From NCBI GenBank assembly GCA_030345135.1, contig CP128386.1, positions 2,197,261-2,261,260 of the forward strand: DNA of 64,000 nt, in the 5' to 3' direction. The notes below the pieces were generated by a model, which saw only the letters and a list, made by a program, of their open reading frames with translations, made no database searches and was not told the DNA's origin. This document shows positions 25,396-33,944 of this stretch, piece after piece; the stretch's first letter is position 1, and the number at the start of each line of letters is the position of its first letter. A program made the position numbers and the translations under genes. Source of the stretch: Chitinophagaceae bacterium DXS (lineage in GTDB: Bacteria; Bacteroidota; Bacteroidia; Chitinophagales; Chitinophagaceae).

Positions 25396-25920
25396 TTATA
25401 ATGATTTACATAATTCCCATAATACTATTCCTGCAGCAACAGAAATATTCAAAGAATGCTTCATGCCATATTGCGGAATTTCAATGCAACCGTCGCAAAG
25501 TCTAATCACGTCTTCATGAACTCCGTCTACTTCGTTACCGAACACTACCGCAATTTTTTCGTCAGCATTCATTTTAAAACTCTCCAATGAAATACTTCCC
25601 TCCACCTGCTCAATCGCATACACTTTAAATCCTCTTTCCCTTAGCTGATTAACAGCGGTCACCGTTTCATCAAGGTAGATCCAATCAACAGAATCAGTCG
25701 CTCCCAAAGCAGTTTTATTAATGTCCCTGTGGGGAGGTTGCGGCGTATATCCGCACAGGCAAATGCCTTCCAGTAAAAATGCATCTGCTGTCCTGAACAC
25801 ACTTCCCACATTATGCATACTCCTGATATTGTCTAGTACAGCTATCACCGGGTTCTTTTCTGCTTCCTTAAATTCCTGCACCGTCTTACGATCCAGTTCG
25901 TCCATGCTTAATTTCCGCAT
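25396..25920 (-). CDS. TrmH/SpoU-family RNA 2'-O-methyltransferase
   Basis: A 174-residue SPOUT methyltransferase. All three family motifs are visible: motif 1 NIRSMHNVGSVFRTAD (about residues 30-45), motif 2 AVVFGNEVDGV (about 122-132) and motif 3 IPQYGMKHSLNISVAAG (about 147-163), with the catalytic Arg in motif 1 and the knotted SAM-binding site formed by motifs 2 and 3. It lacks the extra N-terminal substrate-binding domain, so it is the short TrmL/TrmH-like form; the target could be tRNA or rRNA. A -7 box ends only 5 bases before its ATG, suggesting a leaderless mRNA. It heads the cluster with the DUF1444-like and ubiA genes. Confidence 0.92.
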   Translation of the reverse strand: MRKLSMDELDRKTVQEFKEAEKNPVIAVLDNIRSMHNVGSVFRTADAFLLEGICLCGYTPQPPHRDINKTALGATDSVDWIYLDETVTAVNQLRERGFKVYAIEQVEGSISLESFKMNADEKIAVVFGNEVDGVHEDVIRLCDGCIEIPQYGMKHSLNISVAAGIVLWELCKSL

Positions 25921-25924
25921 GGCG

Positions 25925-25932
25925 CAAAGATA
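25925..25932 (-). promoter_or_regulatory. -7 box of the TrmH-family gene, probably leaderless
   Basis: TATCTTTG on the minus strand, followed by CGCC and the ATG. With initiation a few bases after the box, the transcript would begin at or next to the start codon. Confidence 0.5.
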
Positions 25933-25946
25933 AGGAAGAGCAGGCG

Positions 25947-26200
25947 GCTGTGAGCTATCAGCTATTAGCTTTTAGCTGTGAGGCGTCAGGTATCAGGTTT
26001 CAGGTTTCAGGTTTCAGGCTTGAGGTATAAAGCTTAAGGTGTTAGACTGGAGAAACATAGGATAATATATTAAATATGTTATTAGAATCATTTACTTGTT
26101 CACACGTTTGCTTATTCGCACATTTGCATATTTGCCCATTCGTACATCTCCCATTTGCACATCTGCACATTCACACATTCGCACATTTACACATTCGTTC
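25947..26200. repeat. Repeat families C and G upstream of the M28 peptidase
   Basis: 25947-26040 carries family C units and a tandem TCAGGTT run (four copies near 25990-26015). 26095-26200 carries family G units (CACATTTGCATATTTGCCCA, CACATTCGCACATTTACAC). The G part is open in the peptidase frame and mimics a 60-residue extension. Confidence 0.75.
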
Positions 26201-26264
26201 CGCCGATTTTATTTGCCTTTCACCTGACTATCACATTATTTCATATCCCCAAATTAATAACTAC

Positions 26265-27824
26265 ATGAAAAAGACTACTGCTGGCATTGCATTGGCGATG
26301 CTCTTCTCTCCTGTCCTTTCCTTTTCGCAGGAAAAGATTGATAATGAAGCAATTCAGAAAATAAAGAAGGAAGGACTGGAAAATTCTAAAGTAATGGATA
26401 TCGCTTTTCATCTGACTGATGTCAGCGGACCAAGACTGACCAATTCTCCCGGTTACATGCGTGCTGCCAACTATGCGAAAGATGAAATGAAGAAGTGGGG
26501 ACTTACCAATGCCTCCATTGATCCCTGGGGTGAATTTGGCAAAGGTTGGGAGCTGGAAAAATCTTACGTGGCAATGACGGCCCCTTATTACAAGCCATTG
26601 ATTGCTTACCCTAAAGCATGGTGCAGCGGCACCGGTCAACTGAAAAATGCGGAAATATTTGTGATAAAAGCAAAAGACTCAACGGCACTTGCTAATTATA
26701 AAGGCAAGCTCGCGGGCAAAATTATCATGACGGACCGTGATGATGTTTACAAACAAAGTTTTAAAGCGGATGCCTTAAGATTTTCTGACGCTACATTAGA
26801 TTCAATGGCTGTTGCGACCGCTGGAAAACCGGTTGATGCAGAGGAGGCGCGCAAAAGAAGGGAGCAGATGATGAATGCTGCAAGATCGCAACAACGCCTA
26901 AGCATCCTGATCAAAAACATGGCAAAAGAAGAAGGTGCGGTTGCTATTTTGAGTGTGGGCAACAAAAATCATGACGGTACACTGTTTACGCAGGGCGGCG
27001 GTTCTTACAAAGGATCTGATCCGGAAAATTTCCTGGATATTATGCTGGGCATTGAAGATTATATGAGCATTGTAAGACTGGTGAATTCAGGATACCCGGT
27101 TAAACTGGATGTTGATGTAAAGACCGCGTTCCAGACGAAAGATCTGCAGGGATATAATGTGATTGCAGAAATTCCGGGCACTGATCCAAAATTGAAAAAT
27201 GAAATAGTAATGCTTGGTGCGCACCTGGATTCATGGCATACGGCAACCGGCGCAACAGATAACGCAGCTGGAAGTGCGGTAATGATGGAGGCTGTCCGCA
27301 TTATCAAAAGCCTTGACCTTAAACCAAAAAGAACCATCCGCATTGCACTGTGGAGCGGTGAAGAAGAAGGGTTGCTCGGTTCAAGAGGATATGTGAAAAA
27401 AACATTTGCAGATCCGTCAAACATGCAATTGCTTCCAGCCCATGAAAAGTTATCCGCATATTATAACATTGATAACGGAACTGGTAAGATCAGAGGAATT
27501 TATCTGCAGGGCAATGAAGCGTGCAGAGCTATTTTTACCAAATGGTTTGAGCCGTTTAATGATCTTGGCGCAAAAACCGTAACCATCAACAATACCGGCG
27601 GAACTGATCACCAGTCCTTTGACGCGGTTGGATTGCCCGGCTTCCAGTTTATCCAGGACCCGATCGAGTATAATGAACGTACACATCACAGCAACATGGA
27701 CACTTACGATCACCTGATCGCTGACGATTTAAAACAAATGGCTACTATCGTCGCGTCGTTCGTTTACAACACGGCTCAGCGCGAGGAGAAAATGCCGAGG
27801 AAGGAACTGCCGAAAGCTAAATAG
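26265..27824 (+). CDS. M28-family metallopeptidase, secreted
   Basis: About 519 residues from the ATG at 26265. The frame extends upstream to 26076, but that part is a His/Cys-rich translation of repeat family G and is rejected; the chosen start gives a clean signal peptide (MKKTTAGIALAMLFSPVLSFSQ). A protease-associated domain precedes the catalytic domain. The zinc ligands are in order: His and Asp in LGAHLDSWH and GATDNAAG, the catalytic Glu-Glu in SGEEEGLLG, Asp in YYNIDNGTG, and the final His in RTHHSNMDTYD. The family includes aminopeptidases and carboxypeptidases. Location is probably periplasmic or outside the cell. Confidence 0.92.
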   Translation: MKKTTAGIALAMLFSPVLSFSQEKIDNEAIQKIKKEGLENSKVMDIAFHLTDVSGPRLTNSPGYMRAANYAKDEMKKWGLTNASIDPWGEFGKGWELEKSYVAMTAPYYKPLIAYPKAWCSGTGQLKNAEIFVIKAKDSTALANYKGKLAGKIIMTDRDDVYKQSFKADALRFSDATLDSMAVATAGKPVDAEEARKRREQMMNAARSQQRLSILIKNMAKEEGAVAILSVGNKNHDGTLFTQGGGSYKGSDPENFLDIMLGIEDYMSIVRLVNSGYPVKLDVDVKTAFQTKDLQGYNVIAEIPGTDPKLKNEIVMLGAHLDSWHTATGATDNAAGSAVMMEAVRIIKSLDLKPKRTIRIALWSGEEEGLLGSRGYVKKTFADPSNMQLLPAHEKLSAYYNIDNGTGKIRGIYLQGNEACRAIFTKWFEPFNDLGAKTVTINNTGGTDHQSFDAVGLPGFQFIQDPIEYNERTHHSNMDTYDHLIADDLKQMATIVASFVYNTAQREEKMPRKELPKAK

Positions 27825-28275
27825 TTTTTAGCTATCAGCTGTCAGCCGCTTAATTTTTTGGCAGGCTAAATAGAAGCAGCAGCCAAAATATTAAGTCATA
27901 ATATCTATATGACTGGCAACAACAGCTGGAGAACAAAAAGCTGACTGCTGATAACTAATAGTTTTTTTTCCAAAAACTTTCTACACTCTACAAGCTTGTT
28001 TTATACCACGGATTTTAGCGTTAGGCTTTCCGCTTTAAGCTCTACAATACCGTGCACCTTGAGGAAAAGTTGCCTGAAAAAAATGCCATAGTCGAAGTAG
28101 CTATGAGCTGTCAGCAATATCAGATTACTTTTTTTTGACTGGAAAAATGCAGCTTCCTCAAAACATCAAGTCAGTCTGTATCAATATCGCAGGAGACGGA
28201 ACTAACATGCGACGGTGAAGAGCTGGCAGCTGATTGCTGATAGCTGACAGCTTTTCCGCTTTAAGCTCTATATTT
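27825..28275. repeat. Cluster of repeat family C between the M28 peptidase and mutS
   Basis: Five stretches of family C (27825-27850, 27938-27960, 28015-28048, 28098-28118, 28216-28275) in mixed orientation, separated by unrelated sequence. The first begins directly after the peptidase stop and the last runs into the mutS -7 box. Confidence 0.7.
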
Positions 28276-28276
28276 G
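28269..28276 (+). promoter_or_regulatory. -7 box of mutS, probably leaderless
   Basis: TATATTTG, then CCGCCT and the ATG at 28283. Transcription would begin at about the start codon. The box is joined directly to the end of a family C repeat; no TTG stands at 19 bases upstream. Confidence 0.5.
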
Positions 28277-28282
28277 CCGCCT

Positions 28283-30928
28283 ATGGCAAAAGCTGCTTCT
28301 GAAACCCCGTTAATGCAACAACATCGCGCCATCAAGCAAAAATATCCTGATGCCGTGCTGCTGTTTCGTGTGGGTGACTTTTATGAAACATTCGGAGAAG
28401 ATGCGATTGTTGCGTCACAGGTATTAGGTATTACGTTAACCAAGAGAAACAACGGTGCTGCTTCAAGCAGCGAGCTGGCCGGTTTTCCTCATCACGCATT
28501 GGATACCTATCTGCATAAGTTGGTTAAGGCCGGTTATCGCGTTGCCATCTGCGATCAGCTGGAAGATCCTAAACAAGCAAAAGGAATTGTGAAACGCGGT
28601 GTAACAGAAATGGTGACACCAGGCGTTGCAACCAATGATAAATTGCTTGAACACAACAGCAATAACTTCTTAGCTGGCGTTCACTTTAATGATAATGTAT
28701 TAGGCATAGCTTTCCTGGATATTTCTACCGGCGAATTCTTTGCTGCGGAAGGCAACCAGGAGTATATTGACAAACTACTTCAAAGCCTTAAACCTGCAGA
28801 AGTTGTATTTCAGCGCAGTTATCAAAAACATTTCAAAGAAGTATTTGGCACCAGGTTTTACACATACACACTTGAGAGCTGGATCTTTGATGAAGCCTTT
28901 GCCACAGAGAGTCTGCTTAAACATTTCCAAACGCATTCACTAAAGGGTTTTGGAATTGAGAATATGCCGGCAGCTATTGTTGCCGCAGGTTCTGTTTTGC
29001 ATTACCTGAAAGACACGGAGCATCCCAATCTTCAGCACATTACTTCCATCCAGCGGATTGAGAAAGAAGACTATTTATGGATGGATCGCTTCACCATCCG
29101 CAATCTTGAATTGTTGGGCAACGGAACGGAACACGGTAACAATCTTTTAAAAGTACTGGATAATACGGTAAGCCCGATGGGCGCAAGATTGTTGAAGCGA
29201 TGGACAATACTTCCGTTAAAAGATGTAAAGAAAATAAACGAGCGACTTGATCTTGTTGAGTATTTTATAAAAGATGTAGATGCCCGCAAGCAGTTGCATC
29301 ATTTTATTAAACAATGCGGGGATGTAGAAAGATTGGTGAGCAAGATTCCCATGAAAAAGATCAATCCGCGTGAAGTGATCCAGTTAGCGAAAGGATTACA
29401 TCAGACTGAACTCATCAGGCAAATTGCGCTCGCTTCCGGTAATGAATACCTAAAAAGACTGGGTGATGCATTAAATCCCTGCAACTATATCCTTGAAAAA
29501 ATAAACAAAGAAATAGTTGAGGCTCCTCCTGTTGCGGCAAATAAGGGCGGCGTTGTAAGAGATGGTATTCATGCAGAACTGGATGACCTCAGAAAGATTG
29601 CCTCAGGAGGAAAAGAATACCTGATCAGCATACAACAACGTGAAGCTGAAAAGACAGGTATCAGTTCTTTAAAAATTGCATTCAACAATGTTTTCGGTTA
29701 CTATCTTGAAGTAACCAATTCACATAAAAATAAAGTGCCGGCTGAATGGATGCGCAAGCAAACATTGGCCAATGCTGAACGATATATCACGCCTGAATTA
29801 AAAGAATACGAAGAGAAAATTACCGGCGCAGAAGATAAGATCCTGGCAATTGAGTTGGAGCTGTATGATAAATTATTGCTCGAGTTGCAAGACTATATTG
29901 CTCCTATCCAAGTAAACGGAAATGTGTTGGCTATAATGGATTGCCTGCTTTGTTTTGCAGATAATGCGCTTCATTACAATTATAAAAAACCGGAAATTCA
30001 CGACGGACTGGAACTGCAGTTAATCAAAAGCCGTCACCCGGTTATAGAACGCAATCTTCCTGTAGGTGAGGCATACATTGATAACGACATTTCGCTTAAT
30101 CCTGCAGAGCAACAGGTGATCATTCTTACCGGACCGAACATGAGTGGTAAGAGCGCCATTTTACGTCAGACAGCTTTAATTACACTGATGGCGCATATGG
30201 GAAGCTTTGTTCCTGCTGATGCGGCCAGGGTACCGCTTACTGACAAGATCTTTACGCGCGTCGGAGCAAGTGATAACTTAAGTGGAGGTGAAAGTACATT
30301 CATGGTTGAGATGAATGAAACTGCAAGTATCATCAACAATGTATCGCAACGCAGCCTGATCTTACTTGATGAGATCGGACGCGGAACTTCTACATACGAC
30401 GGTATCTCGATTGCATGGAGCATTGTTGAATACCTGCACGGATCACATACCACCGCAAAAACATTATTCGCCACGCACTACCATGAACTGAATGAGCTGG
30501 AGAACAAGTTGCCCCGCGTAAAAAATTATCATGTCACGAACAAGGAAGTCGGCAACAAGATCATCTTCCTGAGAAAGCTGGCGCCGGGCGGAAGCACGCA
30601 TAGTTTCGGTATTCATGTAGCAAAAATGGCTGGTATGCCACCATCTTTAATTGATCGTGCAAATGAGATATTAAAACAACTGGAAGATAAACACGTGGAT
30701 GAACCAGCTGAACATAGTGCAACTGAAGTACCAGCTGCCGGCAAACAGCAACATCTTCAGAATAAAATACAAAAACTGCACGCACCACAAATGCAGCTTT
30801 CTATTTTCGATGCACACAGTGAAACCTTTGATCAGATCAGAACAATGCTGGAAAGCACCGATATCAATCGCCTGACTCCGGTCGAGGCATTGTTGAAGTT
30901 GAATGAGATAAAGGGATTGCTGAAATGA
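28283..30928 (+). CDS. mutS: DNA mismatch repair protein MutS
   Basis: About 881 residues from the ATG at 28283 (a TTG three codons earlier overlaps the -7 box). The N-terminal mismatch-binding domain has RVGDFYETFGEDA with the Phe-x-Glu pair that contacts the mispaired base. The clamp and lever region fills the middle. The C-terminal ATPase has Walker A GPNMSGKSAILR (about 615-626), Walker B LILLDEIGRGTSTYD (about 693-707) and FATHYHELNELE. Length and motifs are those of a full MutS1. A C-terminal segment after residue 800 (VPAAGKQQHL...) is low in conservation, as usual. No mutL is nearby. Confidence 0.97.
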   Translation: MAKAASETPLMQQHRAIKQKYPDAVLLFRVGDFYETFGEDAIVASQVLGITLTKRNNGAASSSELAGFPHHALDTYLHKLVKAGYRVAICDQLEDPKQAKGIVKRGVTEMVTPGVATNDKLLEHNSNNFLAGVHFNDNVLGIAFLDISTGEFFAAEGNQEYIDKLLQSLKPAEVVFQRSYQKHFKEVFGTRFYTYTLESWIFDEAFATESLLKHFQTHSLKGFGIENMPAAIVAAGSVLHYLKDTEHPNLQHITSIQRIEKEDYLWMDRFTIRNLELLGNGTEHGNNLLKVLDNTVSPMGARLLKRWTILPLKDVKKINERLDLVEYFIKDVDARKQLHHFIKQCGDVERLVSKIPMKKINPREVIQLAKGLHQTELIRQIALASGNEYLKRLGDALNPCNYILEKINKEIVEAPPVAANKGGVVRDGIHAELDDLRKIASGGKEYLISIQQREAEKTGISSLKIAFNNVFGYYLEVTNSHKNKVPAEWMRKQTLANAERYITPELKEYEEKITGAEDKILAIELELYDKLLLELQDYIAPIQVNGNVLAIMDCLLCFADNALHYNYKKPEIHDGLELQLIKSRHPVIERNLPVGEAYIDNDISLNPAEQQVIILTGPNMSGKSAILRQTALITLMAHMGSFVPADAARVPLTDKIFTRVGASDNLSGGESTFMVEMNETASIINNVSQRSLILLDEIGRGTSTYDGISIAWSIVEYLHGSHTTAKTLFATHYHELNELENKLPRVKNYHVTNKEVGNKIIFLRKLAPGGSTHSFGIHVAKMAGMPPSLIDRANEILKQLEDKHVDEPAEHSATEVPAAGKQQHLQNKIQKLHAPQMQLSIFDAHSETFDQIRTMLESTDINRLTPVEALLKLNEIKGLLK

Positions 30929-31010
30929 TTTGAGATTTGAAATTACCTGTGCGGAAAACCTTATTTTTTGCTAACGGTATTCTTTAAGAACTTAAAGATT
31001 TCAATAAAAG

Positions 31011-31043
31011 AAGCCCGGAAGCGTTAAAAAAACTTCCGGGCTT
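31011..31043. terminator. Bidirectional hairpin terminator after mutS
   Basis: AAGCCCGGAAG and CTTCCGGGCTT form an 11-bp stem with an A-rich loop, followed by TATATTTT. It lies between convergent mutS and the DUF3467-like gene. Confidence 0.85.
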
Positions 31044-31109
31044 TATATTTTCAAACGGTCTGAAATTCAGTTACACTCTCGACCTAAACAATCTCAAATC
31101 TCCAATCTT

Positions 31110-31421
31110 CTACGCTTGCGCTGTCGGACCACCAAAATTCATTGGAATTTCTATCTGCTCCAGATCCTGAATTTTTCCGTTCAGTTGCTCATATCGGTCT
31201 ACATTTTCCTCTAATGCCTTCATAAAACGCTTTGCATGCATAGGGGTGAAAATTATTCTTGATTTTACCCTGCTTTTTGGGGTGCCGGGCATTACGTTTA
31301 CGAAGTCGATCACAAATTCGGCGTGGCTATGTGTAATAATGGCAAGGTTAGCATAAGCACCTTCGGCCATTTCTTCGCTTATTTCAATGTTTAGCTGATT
31401 ATTCTGTTCTTGTTCGGCCAT
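31110..31421 (-). CDS. DUF3467-like protein
   Basis: About 103 residues from the ATG at 31421; a TTG nine codons earlier overlaps the -7 box. The segments LNIEISEEMAEGAYANLAII, HSHAEFVIDFVNVMPG and KSRIIFTPMHAKRFMKALEE are characteristic of the DUF3467 family, small soluble proteins widespread in Bacteroidota and other bacteria, without a firmly established function. It stands alone between the mutS terminator and the small lipoprotein. The C-terminus ends in IEIPMNFGGPTAQA, which is often conserved in the family. Confidence 0.85.
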   Translation of the reverse strand: MAEQEQNNQLNIEISEEMAEGAYANLAIITHSHAEFVIDFVNVMPGTPKSRVKSRIIFTPMHAKRFMKALEENVDRYEQLNGKIQDLEQIEIPMNFGGPTAQA

Positions 31422-31434
31422 AAAATCTTTTGAA

Positions 31435-31442
31435 CAAATGTA
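31435..31442 (-). promoter_or_regulatory. -7 box of the DUF3467-like gene
   Basis: TACATTTG on the minus strand matches TAnnTTTG, 13 bases before the ATG at 31421. Confidence 0.45.
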
Positions 31443-31462
31443 GGTCAAAGAAGCCGAGTAGT

Positions 31463-31498
31463 GAAAAAAAGAAAGCCCTCCTTAAGAATAAGGACGGC
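31463..31498 (-). terminator. Hairpin terminator for the small lipoprotein gene
   Basis: On the minus strand GCCGTCCTTA and TAAGGAGGGC pair at 9 of 10 positions (31475-31498), followed by TTTC and a run of seven T. It lies about 110 bases after the lipoprotein stop. Confidence 0.65.
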
Positions 31499-31606
31499 CT
31501 CTAACGATTGCTTGCCATATGAAAAAAAGTTCAAACTACTTATCAGCCGCAAGCTGGCTTTACCTCAAAAATCTGACGCACAAGTAGCTATAAATAAATT
31601 AGTTAA

Positions 31607-31795
31607 TTACTTTTTAGTAGCAGTATCAACTTTAGCAGCAGTATCAACTTTAGTTGTATCTGGAGCTGGAGTTACTGGAGCAGCAGTAGCAGTATCTGCT
31701 TTTACTGCAGAAGAATCAGTAGTTGTTGTAGATGATTCGCCAGAACCACATGCAGCGAAAGCGCCGATTGCTAATACGAATAACAGCTTTTTCAT
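31607..31795 (-). CDS. Very small Ala/Thr-rich lipoprotein
   Basis: About 62 residues from the ATG at 31795; the frame opens further back at 31870, but the extension is not signal-like. The N-terminus MKKLLFVLAIGAFAAC is a clear lipoprotein signal with Cys 16. The mature part is low complexity, rich in Thr, Ala, Asp, Pro and Lys (DTATAAPVTPAPDTTKVDTA), and probably unfolded. Similar tiny Thr/Ala-rich lipoproteins are common in this group and are of unknown function. It is divergent from the ECF sigma gene, with about 147 bases between the two starts, so they may share a regulatory region. Confidence 0.75.
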   Translation of the reverse strand: MKKLLFVLAIGAFAACGSGESSTTTTDSSAVKADTATAAPVTPAPDTTKVDTAAKVDTATKK

Positions 31796-31942
31796 TTTTG
31801 TTGAATGTTTTTGTGAGTGAATTTTATATTTATACCTGAACGAAAGAAAGGTAACCCCGGGGTCTCCCATTTTTTTAAAAAAATTTTTCAGGCACCATTT
31901 TGGGTTACTTTTACGCCCAATCCGGTATTAAAACAGGAACCA

Positions 31943-32509
31943 GTGAAACTAGACAGTAACGAACAATTATTACTTAGAGGTTTAGCAAATAACGACACGA
32001 AGGCAATCGACACTATATATAAGGATAACTTTAATATGGTGCAGGCATTAATCCTGAACAATAATGGTACCTATGATGATGCTAGAGATATTTTTCAGGA
32101 AGCCGTAATAACCCTCTACGAAAAGGCGAAAAGCGATTCTTTTGTTTTAACGTGCCAGATAAAAACATATATCTACTCCGTTTGCAGAAGACTCTGGCTA
32201 AAACGCCTCCAGCAAATGGGAAGATACACAGGACAGGTAGAAAGTCTTGAAGAAACGGTTCCGGTAGAAGAAGATCTTGAATTTCACGAAAAAAGAAATG
32301 CCGATTTCGCAATAATGGAACGAGCCCTTAACAGCCTGGGAGAACCCTGCAAAGGTCTGTTAGAAGCCTACTACTTACAAAAAAAAGGCATGACTGAAAT
32401 TGCTCAGGACTTTGGTTACACAAACGCTGACAACGCTAAGAATCAAAAATATAAGTGCCTGATGCGTCTCAAAAAGTTATTCTTTGCTCAATATAACATT
32501 GGAGAATAG
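31943..32509 (+). CDS. ECF-type RNA polymerase sigma factor
   Basis: About 188 residues if GTG 31943 is the start. The frame is open back to 31817, but the upstream part lacks sigma features and crosses the divergent promoter region. Region 2 is seen in FNMVQALILNNNGTYDDARD, with the core-binding DIFQEAVITLYEKAK just after it. Region 4 is the helical end with LGEPCKGLLEAYYLQKKGMTEIAQDFGYTNADNAKNQKYK, which matches the sigma-70 region 4 fold. There is no sigma region 3, as in ECF factors. Its stop is followed after two bases by the ATG of a membrane protein with an anti-sigma-like N-terminus and a protease domain, a very tight pair. Confidence 0.85.
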   Translation: MKLDSNEQLLLRGLANNDTKAIDTIYKDNFNMVQALILNNNGTYDDARDIFQEAVITLYEKAKSDSFVLTCQIKTYIYSVCRRLWLKRLQQMGRYTGQVESLEETVPVEEDLEFHEKRNADFAIMERALNSLGEPCKGLLEAYYLQKKGMTEIAQDFGYTNADNAKNQKYKCLMRLKKLFFAQYNIGE

Positions 32510-32511
32510 TG

Positions 32512-33621
32512 ATGGAAGACATTGTTTTATTAAATACCATCGAGCGATACCTCAGTGGTGATATGCTCCCCGAAGAAAGAGCCTATTTTGAACAATTAAG
32601 GAAGAATACCCCTGAAATTGATCAAATGGTGGTTGAACATAAGTTGTTTCTGCACCAGATTGAAGAATACGCTTTTCACCGCGATCTTAAACACGCTTTA
32701 CACGAAAGTCATACAAGGCTTCTGGAAAGAGGTGATATTAATGAAGGTGAAGACGTACCAACAAGAGGAAAAGTTATTCAACTCTTCCACAGGTATAAAA
32801 AGGTTACAGCAATAGCAGCTTCTATTGCCGGCGTTACGGCGGTAATTATCAGCGGCCTGGTTACGTTTCTTTCGCCATCGGTTAACCATTCGCAATTACA
32901 GCAATTGAGTGGCGACATTGAACAGATCAAAAAAGTTCAACGCTACCAGGGAAATAAGATCAATGAATTAGGCAGCACTACCATTCCTGAAAATATTAAA
33001 GTTTTAAGCAGCGGCACAGCATTTCTAATTGACGGAAAAGGTTATCTTATTACCAATGCGCACGTATTAAAAGGCTCCGGGGCAATTGTGGTAAATAATA
33101 AAGGACAGGAATATATTGCCAAAATAATCCACATTGATCAAACAAAAGATTTAGCCATCCTGAAGATAAACGACAAAGATTTCAAACCTCTTGGCCCTCT
33201 TCCTTACGGAATTAAAAAAGGAAGTGTTGATCTTGGCGAAGAATTATTTACGCTTGGTTACCCTCGTGACGAAGCAGTTTACAACATGGGCTACCTCAGT
33301 GCGGCAAGCGGTTTCAACGGCGACACTGCCAGTTATCAGCTTTCTCTTACAGTAAATCCGGGTAACTCAGGCGGTCCGATCTTCAACAAAAATGGTGAAG
33401 TTGTTGGTGTTATCAGTACGCGTCAGACTTCTGCAGAAGGTGTTGTTTTTGCAATTAAATCGCAAGGCATCTATTCTATGGTAAATGAGCTCAAGAAATC
33501 TGACAGCTCTATGTCTAAGATTAAAGTACCGGTTTCATCTTCTTTGAAAGGAGTTGACAGGGTTAAACAAATTAAAGAAGTTTCTGATTGCGTATTCCTG
33601 GTAAAAGCTTATAACCAATAA
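32512..33621 (+). CDS. Membrane protein: anti-sigma-like N-terminus fused to a trypsin-like (S1C/HtrA-type) protease
   Basis: A 369-residue protein. Residues 1-75 (IERYLSGDMLPEERAYFEQL and following) match the N-terminal pattern of Bacteroidota anti-sigma-type cytoplasmic regions. After a basic linker there is a single transmembrane helix (about 98-120). A short coiled region (125-155) leads to a chymotrypsin-fold protease of the HtrA/S1C kind with the triad His 184 (ITNAHVLKG), Asp 213 (TKDLAILKI) and Ser 286 (NPGNSGGPI). No PDZ domain follows, unlike DegP/DegS. With a single helix and a cytoplasmic N-terminus the protease should be periplasmic. It starts two bases after the ECF sigma stop, so the two are almost certainly co-translated. 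Its likely role is to hold the sigma factor and sense envelope stress, but this is inference. Confidence 0.82.
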   Translation: MEDIVLLNTIERYLSGDMLPEERAYFEQLRKNTPEIDQMVVEHKLFLHQIEEYAFHRDLKHALHESHTRLLERGDINEGEDVPTRGKVIQLFHRYKKVTAIAASIAGVTAVIISGLVTFLSPSVNHSQLQQLSGDIEQIKKVQRYQGNKINELGSTTIPENIKVLSSGTAFLIDGKGYLITNAHVLKGSGAIVVNNKGQEYIAKIIHIDQTKDLAILKINDKDFKPLGPLPYGIKKGSVDLGEELFTLGYPRDEAVYNMGYLSAASGFNGDTASYQLSLTVNPGNSGGPIFNKNGEVVGVISTRQTSAEGVVFAIKSQGIYSMVNELKKSDSSMSKIKVPVSSSLKGVDRVKQIKEVSDCVFLVKAYNQ

Positions 33622-33666
33622 GCGATTAAAAAGAAATCATAGTCTTTCGAAGACTTTCAAATAACT

Positions 33667-33699
33667 AAAAAGGTTGTCTCAAAAAAAGACAGCCTTTTT
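33667..33699. terminator. Hairpin terminator after the sigma/protease operon
   Basis: AAAAAGGTTGTCT and AGACAGCCTTTTT pair (12 of 13, with a G-T) around a short A-rich loop, with a T tail on the plus strand. Confidence 0.85.
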
Positions 33700-33735
33700 A
33701 CATTTATATCAGCTGCGACAATAAAAATGTTTTTT

Positions 33736-33943
33736 GAACCACAAAGACACGACGAACACAAGAGGCACTAAGAATTAAAGGAAAACACTAACGTGCAAAA
33801 AGGTAACAAAGTATAAATAGAAATGCCCCGTCACCGGAGCATTCTATATCTAATATCGTACATCAAAAATTTCACACCTCAAACCACACGCCTCTTACCT
33901 TACGCCTTACATCCAAAACCGTACATCTAACATCGTACATTGA
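33736..33943. repeat. Repeat families D and A after ffh
   Basis: 33736-33772 has family D units (CCACAAAGACACGACGAAC). 33850-33943 has family A in reverse orientation (TATCGTACATC, ACATCGTACAT, with ACCTTACGCCTTACATCC between). The A block starts five bases after the ffh stop codon as ffh is read. Confidence 0.7.
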
Positions 33944-33944
33944 C

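Noticed and set aside
26076-26264. Upstream extension of the M28 peptidase frame
   Set aside because: The sequence is a family G repeat; the ATG at 26265 gives a proper signal peptide.
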